DNA from: Klebsiella quasipneumoniae subsp. quasipneumoniae
Lineage (GTDB): Bacteria > Pseudomonadota > Gammaproteobacteria > Enterobacterales > Enterobacteriaceae
Direction of reading: 5' to 3'
NCBI RefSeq assembly: GCF_020525925.1
Contig: NZ_CP084876.1
Location: forward strand, 2,170,001-2,234,000
Length of the DNA: 64,000 bases
Below, piece after piece: positions 1-7,658 of this stretch (position 1 is the first letter of the stretch; each line of letters begins with the position of its first letter). The position numbers and the translations under genes were made by a program. The notes under the pieces are model-generated. The model had not been told where the DNA came from and searched no databases. It saw only the letters and a program-made list of their open reading frames with translations.

Positions 1-271
1 TGTCGCCGGGCTGTTCGCCACCGGCGGCCAGAGCGTGCTCTACGCGCTGGCGCCGCTCTTCTATCCCGCGGCGATCCGCGCCACCGGGGTCGGCACCGCC
101 GTGGCGGTGGGACGCCTGGGGGCGATGAGCGGTCCGCTGCTGGCCGGCAAGATGCTGGCCCTCGGCACCGGCACCGTCGGGGTGATGGCGGCCTCAGCGC
201 CGGGCATTGTGCTGGCCGGCGTGGCGGTGTTCTGGCTGATGCATCGCCAGCAGCGCGCGGCCATTGTCTGA
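1..271 (+). CDS. MFS transporter, C-terminal end (MhpT-like), partial
   Basis: The open frame enters from the left edge (first complete codon at base 2) and stops at 271, so only the last ~89 residues are visible. It shows the last membrane helices of a 12-helix major facilitator: small-residue-rich segments around GRLGAMSGPLLAG and a final hydrophobic helix followed by a basic tail (HRQQR). The stretch GGQSVLYALAPLFYP and the following VRATGVGTAVAVGRLG-type loop match what I remember of the 3-(3-hydroxyphenyl)propionate transporter MhpT of E. coli, of the aromatic acid/H+ symporter family. Substrate is inferred from that resemblance only; upstream mhp genes would have to be seen to confirm it. 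Confidence 0.75.
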   Translation, partial: VAGLFATGGQSVLYALAPLFYPAAIRATGVGTAVAVGRLGAMSGPLLAGKMLALGTGTVGVMAASAPGIVLAGVAVFWLMHRQQRAAIV

Positions 272-280
272 AGCCTGTCC

Positions 281-310
281 GGCGGTCCGGCGAAAAAATG
301 CCGGGCCGCC
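281..310 (+). terminator. Hairpin after the MFS gene
   Basis: GGCGGTCCGGC (281-291) pairs with GCCGGGCCGCC (300-310) with one G-T wobble around an A-rich 8-base loop. It lies 10 bases after the transporter stop. There is no T-run after it, so it may be a pause or RNA-end-protecting hairpin and not a full intrinsic terminator. Confidence 0.4.
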
Positions 311-373
311 GCCTTGCCTCTGCGCGTGCCCTGGCCTAAGGTAAGACATCATTCTCTGTCGCTAATCGTCTCT

Positions 374-1099
374 ATGGCTTACCGCTCCCGCTTGCTCGAC
401 GCTATCCCTGGCATCCGCCACGCGTTTCTCGATGTCCACGAAACCGCCGCCTTTCCCTATGCCGAAATGGCGCCGGTGAAGCTGGTCCATGGCAATGAGG
501 TTCATCATTATCAGCAGCCGCTGCCGACGCGCCCGCATGCCGACGCGGTGTTTACCGCCGTCGCCGGGCAAAAGGTGGGGGTGGTAACCGCCGACTGCCT
601 GCCGATACTGATCGCCTCGCGCGACGGTCGCTTCATCTGCAGCGTGCATGCCGGCTGGCAGGGGCTGGCCAGCGGCATTATCGACAACAGTCTGGCGACT
701 TTTCGCCAGCAGGGGGCGGCGCTGGCCGATCTGGTCATCGCCGTGGGGCCGCATATTCACCCTTGCTGTTACGAAGTCTCCGCCGGATTTTATCAGCAAC
801 TGCTGGACCAGCCCGGCGGTGACCGGGTGGCCCGGCACCGCCAGCGGCTGTTCCATTCCCGTTCTGGCCCGGTCAGCGATCCGCTCAAAGCCGCGGCGCG
901 CGGCAGCGATAATCTGTGGTTTGATCTGCGCGCTTTCGCTGAGGCGATCTTCGCAGAGGCGGGGGTGGCGTCAACGAGCGTTGAATGGCTGGGGAGCTGC
1001 ACCTATTGCACGCCGCAGTCGCTGGGCTCCTACCGGCGCCGGACCCATTTTCCGGCGCCGAAGAGCTTTCAGTACTCGTGGATCATGCGTGAGGCCTGA
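374..1099 (+). CDS. Polyphenol oxidase / laccase-domain protein (YfiH/PgeF family)
   Basis: A 241-residue protein of the Cu-oxidase_4 family (E. coli YfiH/PgeF). Members bind a metal through a conserved His-Cys-His set and have been reported to act on purine nucleosides or on muropeptides carrying the wrong amino acid. The signature pieces are visible: LVHG (His39), TADCLPILIA (Cys75), HAGWQGL (His92), and a C-terminal CTYC followed by SYRRR. The open frame extends upstream to 314, but ATG 374 begins the family-like N-terminus and I chose it; no strong ribosome site decides between them. The usual yfiH neighbours (rluD, clpB) are absent, so this is probably an extra paralog and not the housekeeping copy. 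Confidence 0.8.
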   Translation: MAYRSRLLDAIPGIRHAFLDVHETAAFPYAEMAPVKLVHGNEVHHYQQPLPTRPHADAVFTAVAGQKVGVVTADCLPILIASRDGRFICSVHAGWQGLASGIIDNSLATFRQQGAALADLVIAVGPHIHPCCYEVSAGFYQQLLDQPGGDRVARHRQRLFHSRSGPVSDPLKAAARGSDNLWFDLRAFAEAIFAEAGVASTSVEWLGSCTYCTPQSLGSYRRRTHFPAPKSFQYSWIMREA

Positions 1100-1111
1100 G
1101 TCGCGCTGGCG

Positions 1112-2692
1112 TTAGATCACCTGAAAACCGTGGGTGCCGTCGCGGGCCAGCTGATCCACCAGGCCGTACTCCCACTCCAGATAGGCCTGCATGGCCTCTG
1201 CGGAATTATCGGTCCCTTCATAGGGACGGCGATAGCGGTCCCGGCGCTCGACAGCGAGGCCGGCGACGCCATGGGCCAGCGGCAGACCGGCGGCGATCCA
1301 TGCCAGCGTCCCGCCGCGCAATACCTGTACCGGCTTACCGGTTAAGGCCGCCACCTCGGGCACCGCGTAGCGGGCCAGCAGGCTGCTGCCGCAGGTCACC
1401 ACGTAACGTTGAGCGGGAGGGAGCGCTTCCAGGGCCTGGCGCAGCTGCGAGCGCGTCAGCCACCATGCGCCGGGGATATGGCGGGCGACAAAGTTGGCGC
1501 TGGTGGTGAAATCGAGCACCACCGTACCGGGGTCGTCCAGCTGTTGCGCCAGCTGCGCCGGGTTTATCTCCGCCGCCTGCGGGGCGGGGGGCACTTCGGC
1601 GGCCGGTACCCCGCGCTCGCTCAGCTGGCTGGCCGACAGCGCGCTCAGCCGCGCCGTCTCCCAGCCCATCTGCGCCAGCCACGAGCCGGTTATCGCCGCC
1701 CGGACGCCATCGTCATCCAGTAGCACGATTCGCGCCCCTCGTACGCTGGCGAAGTGATCGGTCTCCTGCACCAGCTGGCCGCCTGGCGCGCTCAGGCTGC
1801 CAGGATAGTGGCCCGCCGCGTACTCCTCAGGGCTGCGCACATCAAACAGGAAGGTGGTGCGGTCGCTCTGCTGCAGCCAGCGTTGCAGGGTCGCCTCATC
1901 GATGACCGCCACCCCGGCCCGTTCGGCGAGATGCGCCACCTCGGCGGCCCGGGCGCCAGAGGCGCGGGCGGAGGGATCGTATTGCCGCTGCTGCTGGTGC
2001 GCCAGCGTCTGGCCGGCCAGCGTCCAGCCGATAGTGCCATTGCGCAGGGCATGGACCGGGTTCGGCACGCCGGCGTTGATCAGCGACTGGGTGCCGATGA
2101 TGCTGCGGGTGCGTCCGGCGCAGTTGACGATCACCGGCGTTTGCGGGGAGGGCGTCAGGCTCTCCACCCGCAGGGCCAGCTCGCCGCCGGGCACGCTGAT
2201 GCTGCCGGGGATGCTCATGGTCTGGTACTCGTCGAAGCGCCGGGCGTCGACGATCACCACCTCCTGTCGGCTGTCGATGAGCGCCTGAACCTCCCGGGCG
2301 CTGAGCGACGGCGTGTGACGCACGCTTTCCACCAGCTCGCCAAAGGCTTTACTGGCGGAGTTGACGTCCTGAAACAGCTCGCCGCCGCTGCGGCGCCAGC
2401 CGGCGAGACCCTCGGCCAGCAGGGCCACATCCTGATAGCCCCAGGTCCGCAGTCGTTCGACGGCGATCTCCGCCAGCCCTTCGCCATTGTCGTAGACGGT
2501 GATCGGGGTGGTGAAGCGCGGTATCCGCCGGCGCACCTCCAGCTCCAGTTTGCTGAGCGGCAGATTGACGGCAAACAGCGGATGAGCGGTGGCGAAATCG
2601 GCCTCTTCACGGACGTCGATGAGCGCCAGTTCACGACGGTCGAGCAGCGCCTGGCGGATCCCGGCGGCCTGTCGGTAAGCGTAAGTGGACAT
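1112..2692 (-). CDS. Four-domain rhodanese (sulfurtransferase) protein
   Basis: A 526-residue cytoplasmic protein built from four rhodanese-like repeats, at about residues 10-105, 130-230, 260-360 and 375-475. Rhodaneses carry sulfane sulfur on a loop cysteine. Here only repeats 2 (VNCAGRTRS, Cys191) and 4 (VTCGSSLLA, Cys434) have it; repeats 1 (VYDNGEG) and 3 (LLDDDG) have Asp/Asn there and look catalytically dead. That active/inactive alternation resembles two tandem two-domain sulfurtransferases. The gene follows the thiol dioxygenase by 5 bases and is surely co-transcribed, so it probably handles sulfur released or transferred during thiol breakdown. The exact acceptor is unknown. Confidence 0.88.
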   Translation of the reverse strand: MSTYAYRQAAGIRQALLDRRELALIDVREEADFATAHPLFAVNLPLSKLELEVRRRIPRFTTPITVYDNGEGLAEIAVERLRTWGYQDVALLAEGLAGWRRSGGELFQDVNSASKAFGELVESVRHTPSLSAREVQALIDSRQEVVIVDARRFDEYQTMSIPGSISVPGGELALRVESLTPSPQTPVIVNCAGRTRSIIGTQSLINAGVPNPVHALRNGTIGWTLAGQTLAHQQQRQYDPSARASGARAAEVAHLAERAGVAVIDEATLQRWLQQSDRTTFLFDVRSPEEYAAGHYPGSLSAPGGQLVQETDHFASVRGARIVLLDDDGVRAAITGSWLAQMGWETARLSALSASQLSERGVPAAEVPPAPQAAEINPAQLAQQLDDPGTVVLDFTTSANFVARHIPGAWWLTRSQLRQALEALPPAQRYVVTCGSSLLARYAVPEVAALTGKPVQVLRGGTLAWIAAGLPLAHGVAGLAVERRDRYRRPYEGTDNSAEAMQAYLEWEYGLVDQLARDGTHGFQVI

Positions 2693-2697
2693 AATGG

Positions 2698-3300
2698 TTA
2701 TCCTTGGTGTTCGCGGGAGGGATCCCAGATGTTGGGCACATGGCGGTTGGCGTAGCCGGAGATAAACGGTTTTTGCTGGCCTTCCGGGGTATACACCGCG
2801 CGCTTCACCGCGCCGATGTTGCCGCCGTAAACATGAATGCTGATGGAGACGCGATCCGCCAGCGCATTGCTGACGCGATGAATATCGCCATCGTCAACGG
2901 AGACTTTCTCCACCTGGCCTGCCTGCAGGAGCGTCGCGGCGCCCAGCGGCCGCGGTATGCCGTCTGCATCCAGCTGGTAGCGTTGATTCTCCTCTGCGCC
3001 GCGCAGCATACCAATGGCCCCCCATACCCGGTGGTCATGGATCGGCGTCGCCTGTCCCGGCCCCCAGACGAAGCTGACGATCGAGAAGCGCTCCCCGGAG
3101 TCGGCATGCAGCAGATACTGCTGGTAATGGTGCGGGTGCGGCAGGGTGTACTCTTCTGGCAGCCAGTCGTCGTGACGTACCAGCGCCGCCAGCCGTTGGG
3201 CCACGGCGTCAAGCAGCGGCGCGGTCTGGTGGTGTTCACGGTGCAGGCGATCAACCTCATGAATAAAATGGCGTAATTTTTCCAGTCGTGGTCCAGTCAT
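2698..3300 (-). CDS. Thiol dioxygenase, 3-mercaptopropionate / cysteine dioxygenase family
   Basis: A 200-residue cupin of the cysteine dioxygenase family, non-heme Fe(II) enzymes that oxidise a thiol to a sulfinic acid with O2. The iron triad is visible: TPIHDH (His88, His90) and DIHRV (His141); HVYGG holds a conserved Tyr158. The segment YQQYLLH places Gln where cysteine dioxygenases have the substrate-binding Arg, which in the characterised bacterial enzymes goes with 3-mercaptopropionate use. Substrate is therefore inferred as 3-mercaptopropionate or a relative, not proven. First gene of a leftward operon with the rhodanese, divergent from the LysR gene. Confidence 0.87.
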   Translation of the reverse strand: MTGPRLEKLRHFIHEVDRLHREHHQTAPLLDAVAQRLAALVRHDDWLPEEYTLPHPHHYQQYLLHADSGERFSIVSFVWGPGQATPIHDHRVWGAIGMLRGAEENQRYQLDADGIPRPLGAATLLQAGQVEKVSVDDGDIHRVSNALADRVSISIHVYGGNIGAVKRAVYTPEGQQKPFISGYANRHVPNIWDPSREHQG

Positions 3301-3370
3301 GTGCGGTTCCTGTCAGAGGGACTGGTCAAAACGCTAACAGAGGCGTTAATATTATTTAAATGCAATTTAC

Positions 3371-3386
3371 GCATATATTAATATGC
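3371..3386. promoter_or_regulatory. Candidate LysR operator, copy 1
   Basis: GCATAT-ATTA-ATATGC is a perfect 6-bp dyad in the AT-rich gap between the divergent dioxygenase and LysR genes. A close relative (GCATAT-TAAG-ATATGA) lies at 4334-4349 before the second arm of the locus, as expected if one LysR protein controls both. Confidence 0.5.
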
Positions 3387-3406
3387 AAATTACACATAAG
3401 GATCCT

Positions 3407-4300
3407 ATGCGCATCGACGATATTGACGCTCTGCTGGCCACGGTGCAGTTTTCTTCCCTCAATCAGGCGGCGGACTATCTGGGGATCACCCAGTCGGCTA
3501 TCACCCGGCGCCTGCAGCGTCTGGAGCAGGAGCTGAACGTCACGCTGTTGGCGCGTCAGACCCGCCCGCTGACCCTGACCGCCGCCGGTCAGCGGGTGTA
3601 CGAGCAGTGCCTGAGCATTAAGCGCGAGACGAAAAAGCTCTACAGCCTGTTGGATCCGGAAGGCGAGCCGCGCGGCGCGCTGCGTCTCGGCGTACCGCAG
3701 AGTATCAGCGAGATCGCGCTGCCGGCGGCGCTGGCGGCGCTGAGCCAGCAGTTTCCCGCACTGTCCCCGCAGGTCGCCTGCGGCTGGAGCGGAGAGCTGC
3801 AGCGCCGGTTGGAAAACGGCGAACTGGACGGCATGCTGGCGATGGGCCCCGCCCAGCAGACCTTCGCCGAGGGCTACAGCGGGCGGCTGCTGTGTCCCCT
3901 GGAGGTGGTGCCGATTGCCGCCCGGCGTCTGAATCTGCGGGCGTCGTCGCTGCGGGAGTGCGTCGAACAGGGCTGGATCCTTAACCCCGACGGCTGTGGA
4001 CTACGCGCCGGGCTCATCCGCGAGCTGCAAAGCCAGGGTCTGCGCCTGAAGCTTAACGTCGAGAGCGCGGGCGCCCAGCTGCAGATGGCGCTGGTGGCGC
4101 AGGGACTGGGGCTGGGTCTGGTGCCGCGGGCGGCGCTGGCGGCCAGCCCGTGGCGTGACGAACTCGAGGTCGTCAACCTCAGCGACTTTCAGCCTGCGGT
4201 GTCGCTGTGGCTGATCCACGCCCGGTATCTGGCAAACCTGCAGTCGCCGCTGACCTTTTTCGCCAGCAAAGTGGTGCAGCAGCTGACAGTATCCGACTGA
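3407..4300 (+). CDS. LysR-family transcriptional regulator of the organosulfur locus
   Basis: A 297-residue LysR-type regulator: N-terminal winged helix-turn-helix (SLNQAADYLGITQSAITRRL, about residues 20-40) followed by a periplasmic-binding-protein-like co-inducer domain from about residue 90 to the end. ATG 3407 is preferred over ATG 3383 because AAGGA (3398-3402) sits 4 bases before it. It is divergent from the dioxygenase/rhodanese pair and upstream of the monooxygenase/ABC operon, the normal place for a LysR protein controlling both. The inducer is probably a sulfur compound, by context only. Confidence 0.88.
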   Translation: MRIDDIDALLATVQFSSLNQAADYLGITQSAITRRLQRLEQELNVTLLARQTRPLTLTAAGQRVYEQCLSIKRETKKLYSLLDPEGEPRGALRLGVPQSISEIALPAALAALSQQFPALSPQVACGWSGELQRRLENGELDGMLAMGPAQQTFAEGYSGRLLCPLEVVPIAARRLNLRASSLRECVEQGWILNPDGCGLRAGLIRELQSQGLRLKLNVESAGAQLQMALVAQGLGLGLVPRAALAASPWRDELEVVNLSDFQPAVSLWLIHARYLANLQSPLTFFASKVVQQLTVSD

Positions 4301-4333
4301 AAGCACTATGTATTTTTGTTTAATGCCAGTCTT

Positions 4334-4349
4334 GCATATTAAGATATGA
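4334..4349. promoter_or_regulatory. Candidate LysR operator, copy 2
   Basis: GCATAT-TAAG-ATATGA, matching the dyad at 3371-3386 in 11 of 12 arm positions, lies 34 bases after the LysR stop and about 95 bases before the monooxygenase start. Confidence 0.45.
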
Positions 4350-4375
4350 TAAAAATGCATTTTGTTCATTAACAC

Positions 4376-4427
4376 ACCCTGTATAGGGTAATGACCAGCG
4401 CCGCCGTCGCGGCCACTCCATTACCCT
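4376..4427 (+). promoter_or_regulatory. Leader with two mutually exclusive hairpins
   Basis: Two hairpins compete for the same strand. ACCCT (4376-4380) pairs with AGGGT (4385-4389) over a GTAT loop. Alternatively AGGGTAATG (4385-4393) pairs perfectly with CATTACCCT (4419-4427), enclosing a smaller GCCGC-CGTC-GCGGC hairpin (4400-4413). The second structure ends 5 bases before the AAGGAG ribosome site (4433-4438) of the monooxygenase gene. This is the layout of a switching leader, but no ligand-binding family is recognised and there is no T-run. It could also be a protein operator. Confidence 0.4.
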
Positions 4428-4444
4428 GACGCAAGGAGTTGTTC

Positions 4445-5530
4445 ATGAGCATTCAGTTTCTCGGCATGATTGGCCATCGCCTCTCTTCCGAAACGATTGC
4501 CCCGGTGGGGCCGATCTTTGACCGCGACTATATCGTTCGCTTTGCGCAAACCCATGAAGCCGCCGGGTTCGATCGCCTGCTGGTGGGTCACTGGTCCGAT
4601 CAACCCGACGGCTTTCTGGTGACCGCCCTGGCCGGACTGTCGACGCAGAAAATTCAGTACCTGCTGGCCCATCGCCCCGGTTTTGTATCACCGACCCTTG
4701 CCGCGCGCAAATTCGCCACCCTTGAGCATCTGCTGGGGGGCCGGCTGGCGGTGCATATCATCAGCGGCGGCAATGACGCCGAGCAGCGCCGGGACGGCGA
4801 TTACCTCGATCACGACCAGCGCTATGCCCGCACCGACGCCTTCCTTGACGTCGTACGCCAGGTGTGGACCAGTGAGCAGCCGGTAGATATTCACGACGAT
4901 TTTTATCAGGCCGAACAGGCCTGGTCAGCCATTCGTCCGCTGCAAAAGCCGCATCTTCCCATCTACTTCGGCGGTTCGTCGGAAGCGGCCATCGCTGTCG
5001 CCGGCAAACACGCTGACGTCTTCGCCCTGTGGGGCGAGTCGCTGGCGCAAACCGGCGAGACCATCCAGCGCGTGCGCGCCGAAGCGGCGAAACACCAGCG
5101 TGATATTGGCTTCAGCGTCTCGTTCCGGCCGATTATCGCCGACAGCGAAGCCGAGGCCTGGGAGAAAGCCGAGCATATCCTGCACGTCGCCACCGAGCAG
5201 GCGGCGCAGCGCGGGGGCGGGTTCAAGGCCAAACCGGACAGCATCGGCGCCCAGCGGCTGCGGGCCACCGCCGCGCAGGGCAGAGTGGTGGACAAACGCC
5301 TGTGGACCGGCATCGCCCAGCTGGTGGGCGGCGGGCATAACTCCACCGCGCTGGTAGGCACCCCGGAGCAGGTGGCCGATGCGCTGCTCGACTACTACGA
5401 CCTCGGGGTGCGCAACTTCCTGATCCGCGGATTCGACCCGCTGAACGATGCGGCAGACTACGGCCGGGCGCTGCTGCCGATCGCTCGTGAAAAAGCCGCG
5501 CGGCGTGCGGTGGCGGAGCGCGCATCGTGA
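4445..5530 (+). CDS. LLM-class FMNH2-dependent monooxygenase (SsuD-like)
   Basis: A 361-residue luciferase-like TIM-barrel monooxygenase of the alkanesulfonate monooxygenase (SsuD/MsuD/SfnG) group, which uses reduced FMN and O2 to split C-S bonds and release sulfite. Family-like segments include GGRLAVHIISGGND (about 98-111), YFGGSS and a C-terminal FLIRGFDP. ATG 4445 is chosen over the in-frame TTG 4439 because AAGGAG at 4433-4438 is spaced 6 bases before it. First gene of a tightly packed six-gene operon; the next start overlaps its stop (GTGA). No flavin reductase (ssuE) gene is in the operon, so FMNH2 must come from elsewhere. The exact sulfonate is unknown. Confidence 0.88.
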   Translation: MSIQFLGMIGHRLSSETIAPVGPIFDRDYIVRFAQTHEAAGFDRLLVGHWSDQPDGFLVTALAGLSTQKIQYLLAHRPGFVSPTLAARKFATLEHLLGGRLAVHIISGGNDAEQRRDGDYLDHDQRYARTDAFLDVVRQVWTSEQPVDIHDDFYQAEQAWSAIRPLQKPHLPIYFGGSSEAAIAVAGKHADVFALWGESLAQTGETIQRVRAEAAKHQRDIGFSVSFRPIIADSEAEAWEKAEHILHVATEQAAQRGGGFKAKPDSIGAQRLRATAAQGRVVDKRLWTGIAQLVGGGHNSTALVGTPEQVADALLDYYDLGVRNFLIRGFDPLNDAADYGRALLPIAREKAARRAVAERAS

Positions 5531-6678
5531 TCCATCCTGAGCGCGACGACTGGGCGCAGCAGCTGACGGCGGTACGCCAACAGATGGCGGAGCAGGCGGC
5601 CAGTCTTGACGCCAGCGGCGACTTTCCCTGGCGCAATATCGACCCTCTGCGCGCGGGGGGCTGGTTAAGCCTCGCCGTGCCGCGTGCTTACGGCGGCGCG
5701 GGCGCCAGCCTGGCCCAGCTGCAGCAGGCCATCGCCGCCATCGCCTGGGGTGAGCCGGCGACGGCGCTGATCGTCTGCATGCAGTATCTGCACCATTTGC
5801 GGCTGGCGGAAAACGACGCCTGGCACGCGCCGCTGCGCCAGCAGGTTTTTCATGATGCCGTCGAACACGGCGGCCTGATCAACAGTCTGCGCGTTGAGCC
5901 GGATCTGGGCTCCCCGGCGCGCGGCGGCCTGCCGGACACCGTGGCGAGCCGCCGCGCGGACGGCTGGGACATCAACGGCCATAAAATCTATACCACCGGC
6001 ATTGAAGGGCTGCGCTGGCTGGCGGTTTGGGCGAGAAGCGATGAGAACCCGCCGCGGATGGGCACCTGGCTGGTGCCTGGCGACAGCCCGGGGATTAGCG
6101 TGGTGAAAAGCTGGGATCACGCCGGGATGCGGGCTACCGGCAGCCATGAGGTGATTTTTCGCCACGTGCGGGTGGCGGCAGAGCATGCGGTGGATGTCTG
6201 GCCGGTCGATGCGCCACCCGCCGCTCAGGCGGAACCGTTGCGCCTGTTCGCCAACCGACAGACGGCATTGCTGGCGGCGATCTATGACAGCATCGCCCGC
6301 GCCGCTCACGACTGGCTGGTGAGGTGGCTGGCGGGGCGGGTGCCCGCGGGTCTCGGCCATCCGCTTTCCCGCCTGCCGCGGGTGCAGGAGAAGGTCGGGC
6401 AGATCGCCGAACTGCTGTTGGTTAACCGCAGCTTGCTGGAGCAGGCCGCTGCGCTGCGCTTTTCCGCCATTGAGGCCAACCTGGCGAAAGTCACTATCAC
6501 CGACAACGCCATTCAGGCGGTGAATATCGCGCTCGAGCTGACCGGCAATCATGGCCTCAGCCGACAAAACCCGCTGGAACGCCACTACCGCAATGTGCTC
6601 TGCGGCCGGGTGCATACCCCGCAGAGCGACAGCGCCTGGCTGGCAGCCGGCCACTTCGTCTTTCAATCACAAGGATAA
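5527..6678 (+). CDS. Acyl-CoA dehydrogenase-like flavoprotein (SfnB/DszC type)
   Basis: A 383-residue protein with the acyl-CoA dehydrogenase fold: N-terminal helical part, a beta domain around residues 120-230 (WDINGHKIYTTG is typical), and a C-terminal helical bundle with LTGNHGL near 340. In sulfur-starvation loci such proteins (SfnB, DszC) act as flavin monooxygenases and not as beta-oxidation enzymes. That role is inferred from its place between an SsuD-like gene and a sulfonate-type transporter. GTG 5527 is the start, overlapping the upstream stop by 4 bases, so translation is probably coupled. Confidence 0.85.
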   Translation: MIHPERDDWAQQLTAVRQQMAEQAASLDASGDFPWRNIDPLRAGGWLSLAVPRAYGGAGASLAQLQQAIAAIAWGEPATALIVCMQYLHHLRLAENDAWHAPLRQQVFHDAVEHGGLINSLRVEPDLGSPARGGLPDTVASRRADGWDINGHKIYTTGIEGLRWLAVWARSDENPPRMGTWLVPGDSPGISVVKSWDHAGMRATGSHEVIFRHVRVAAEHAVDVWPVDAPPAAQAEPLRLFANRQTALLAAIYDSIARAAHDWLVRWLAGRVPAGLGHPLSRLPRVQEKVGQIAELLLVNRSLLEQAAALRFSAIEANLAKVTITDNAIQAVNIALELTGNHGLSRQNPLERHYRNVLCGRVHTPQSDSAWLAAGHFVFQSQG

Positions 6679-6683
6679 TCACG

Positions 6684-7658
6684 ATGCGTCTATCATTCTC
6701 AGGCCGGGTGGCGGCAGCGCTGATGCTGCTGGCGCTGGGCGGTTACGCGACGGCGCAGGAGCGGCTTACCCTGCGCATCGCCGATCAAAAAGGCGGCATG
6801 CGTTCGCAGCTGGAGGCGGCCAACGCCCTGCAAAACCTCCCCTACGACATTAAGTGGGCCGAATTTCCGGCCGCCGCGCCGCTGGCGGAAGCCCTTAACG
6901 CTGGCGCGGTGGACGCGGGGATCATCGGCGATGCGCCGCTGCTCTTCGCCCTGGCTAACGGCGCGCCGGTAAAAGCGATCGCCGTGGACAAAAGCAACCC
7001 GGCGGGGACCGCGGTGCTGGTTTCTCCCGGCAGCGCGATAAAAACCGCCGCCGGGTTAAAAGGCAAGCGCATTGCCACGGGCAAAGGGTCGATTGGCCAT
7101 TTCGTGGCGCTGAAAGCGCTCGAGCAGGCGGGCATCTCGCCGAAGGAGGTGCAGTGGGTGTTCCTCGGTCCGGTGGACGCCAAAGTGGCGCTGCTTAACG
7201 GTTCGGTGGACGCCTGGGCGACCTGGGAGCCCTACACCACCCAGATGGTGAAGACCAACGAGGGGCAGATCCTGGTGAGCGGCAAAGGGCTGCTGCCGGG
7301 GAATACCTTCCTTGCGGCAACGGATTCAGCGCTTAACGATCCGCAAAAGCGCGCCGCGCTGCAGGATTATCTCCAGCGCCTGGCCGGCGCCGAGCGCTGG
7401 GCCTACGCCAATCTCGACAGCTACGGCAAAACGCTGGGGGAGATCATCCGCTTCCCGGCGGAGATCGCCCGCGCGCAGTTTGCCAACCGCCAGTCGCAGT
7501 GGCACCCGCTGGCGGAGGAAACGGTGACCCAGCAGCAGGCGACGGCGGACTTTTATCTCGCCAACGGCCTGATCCGCACCCGGCTGGACGTGAAGCCGAC
7601 CTTTGACTCCAGCTTTAGCGTGCCCGCCGGGCCGGCCCACGCGGAGGTAACGCCATGA
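6684..7658 (+). CDS. ABC transporter substrate-binding protein (aliphatic sulfonate type)
   Basis: A 324-residue periplasmic binding protein of the SsuA/TauA/NMT1 group. A Sec signal peptide is clear (basic start, hydrophobic run to about residue 24, YATAQ). The mature part has the family-like sequence of a bind-and-hinge protein: LRIADQKGG, then GDAPLLFALANG, then GLKGKRIATGKGS. It delivers a sulfonate-like anion to the permease/ATPase encoded three genes downstream. Its stop overlaps the next start (ATGA). Confidence 0.87.
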   Translation: MRLSFSGRVAAALMLLALGGYATAQERLTLRIADQKGGMRSQLEAANALQNLPYDIKWAEFPAAAPLAEALNAGAVDAGIIGDAPLLFALANGAPVKAIAVDKSNPAGTAVLVSPGSAIKTAAGLKGKRIATGKGSIGHFVALKALEQAGISPKEVQWVFLGPVDAKVALLNGSVDAWATWEPYTTQMVKTNEGQILVSGKGLLPGNTFLAATDSALNDPQKRAALQDYLQRLAGAERWAYANLDSYGKTLGEIIRFPAEIARAQFANRQSQWHPLAEETVTQQQATADFYLANGLIRTRLDVKPTFDSSFSVPAGPAHAEVTP

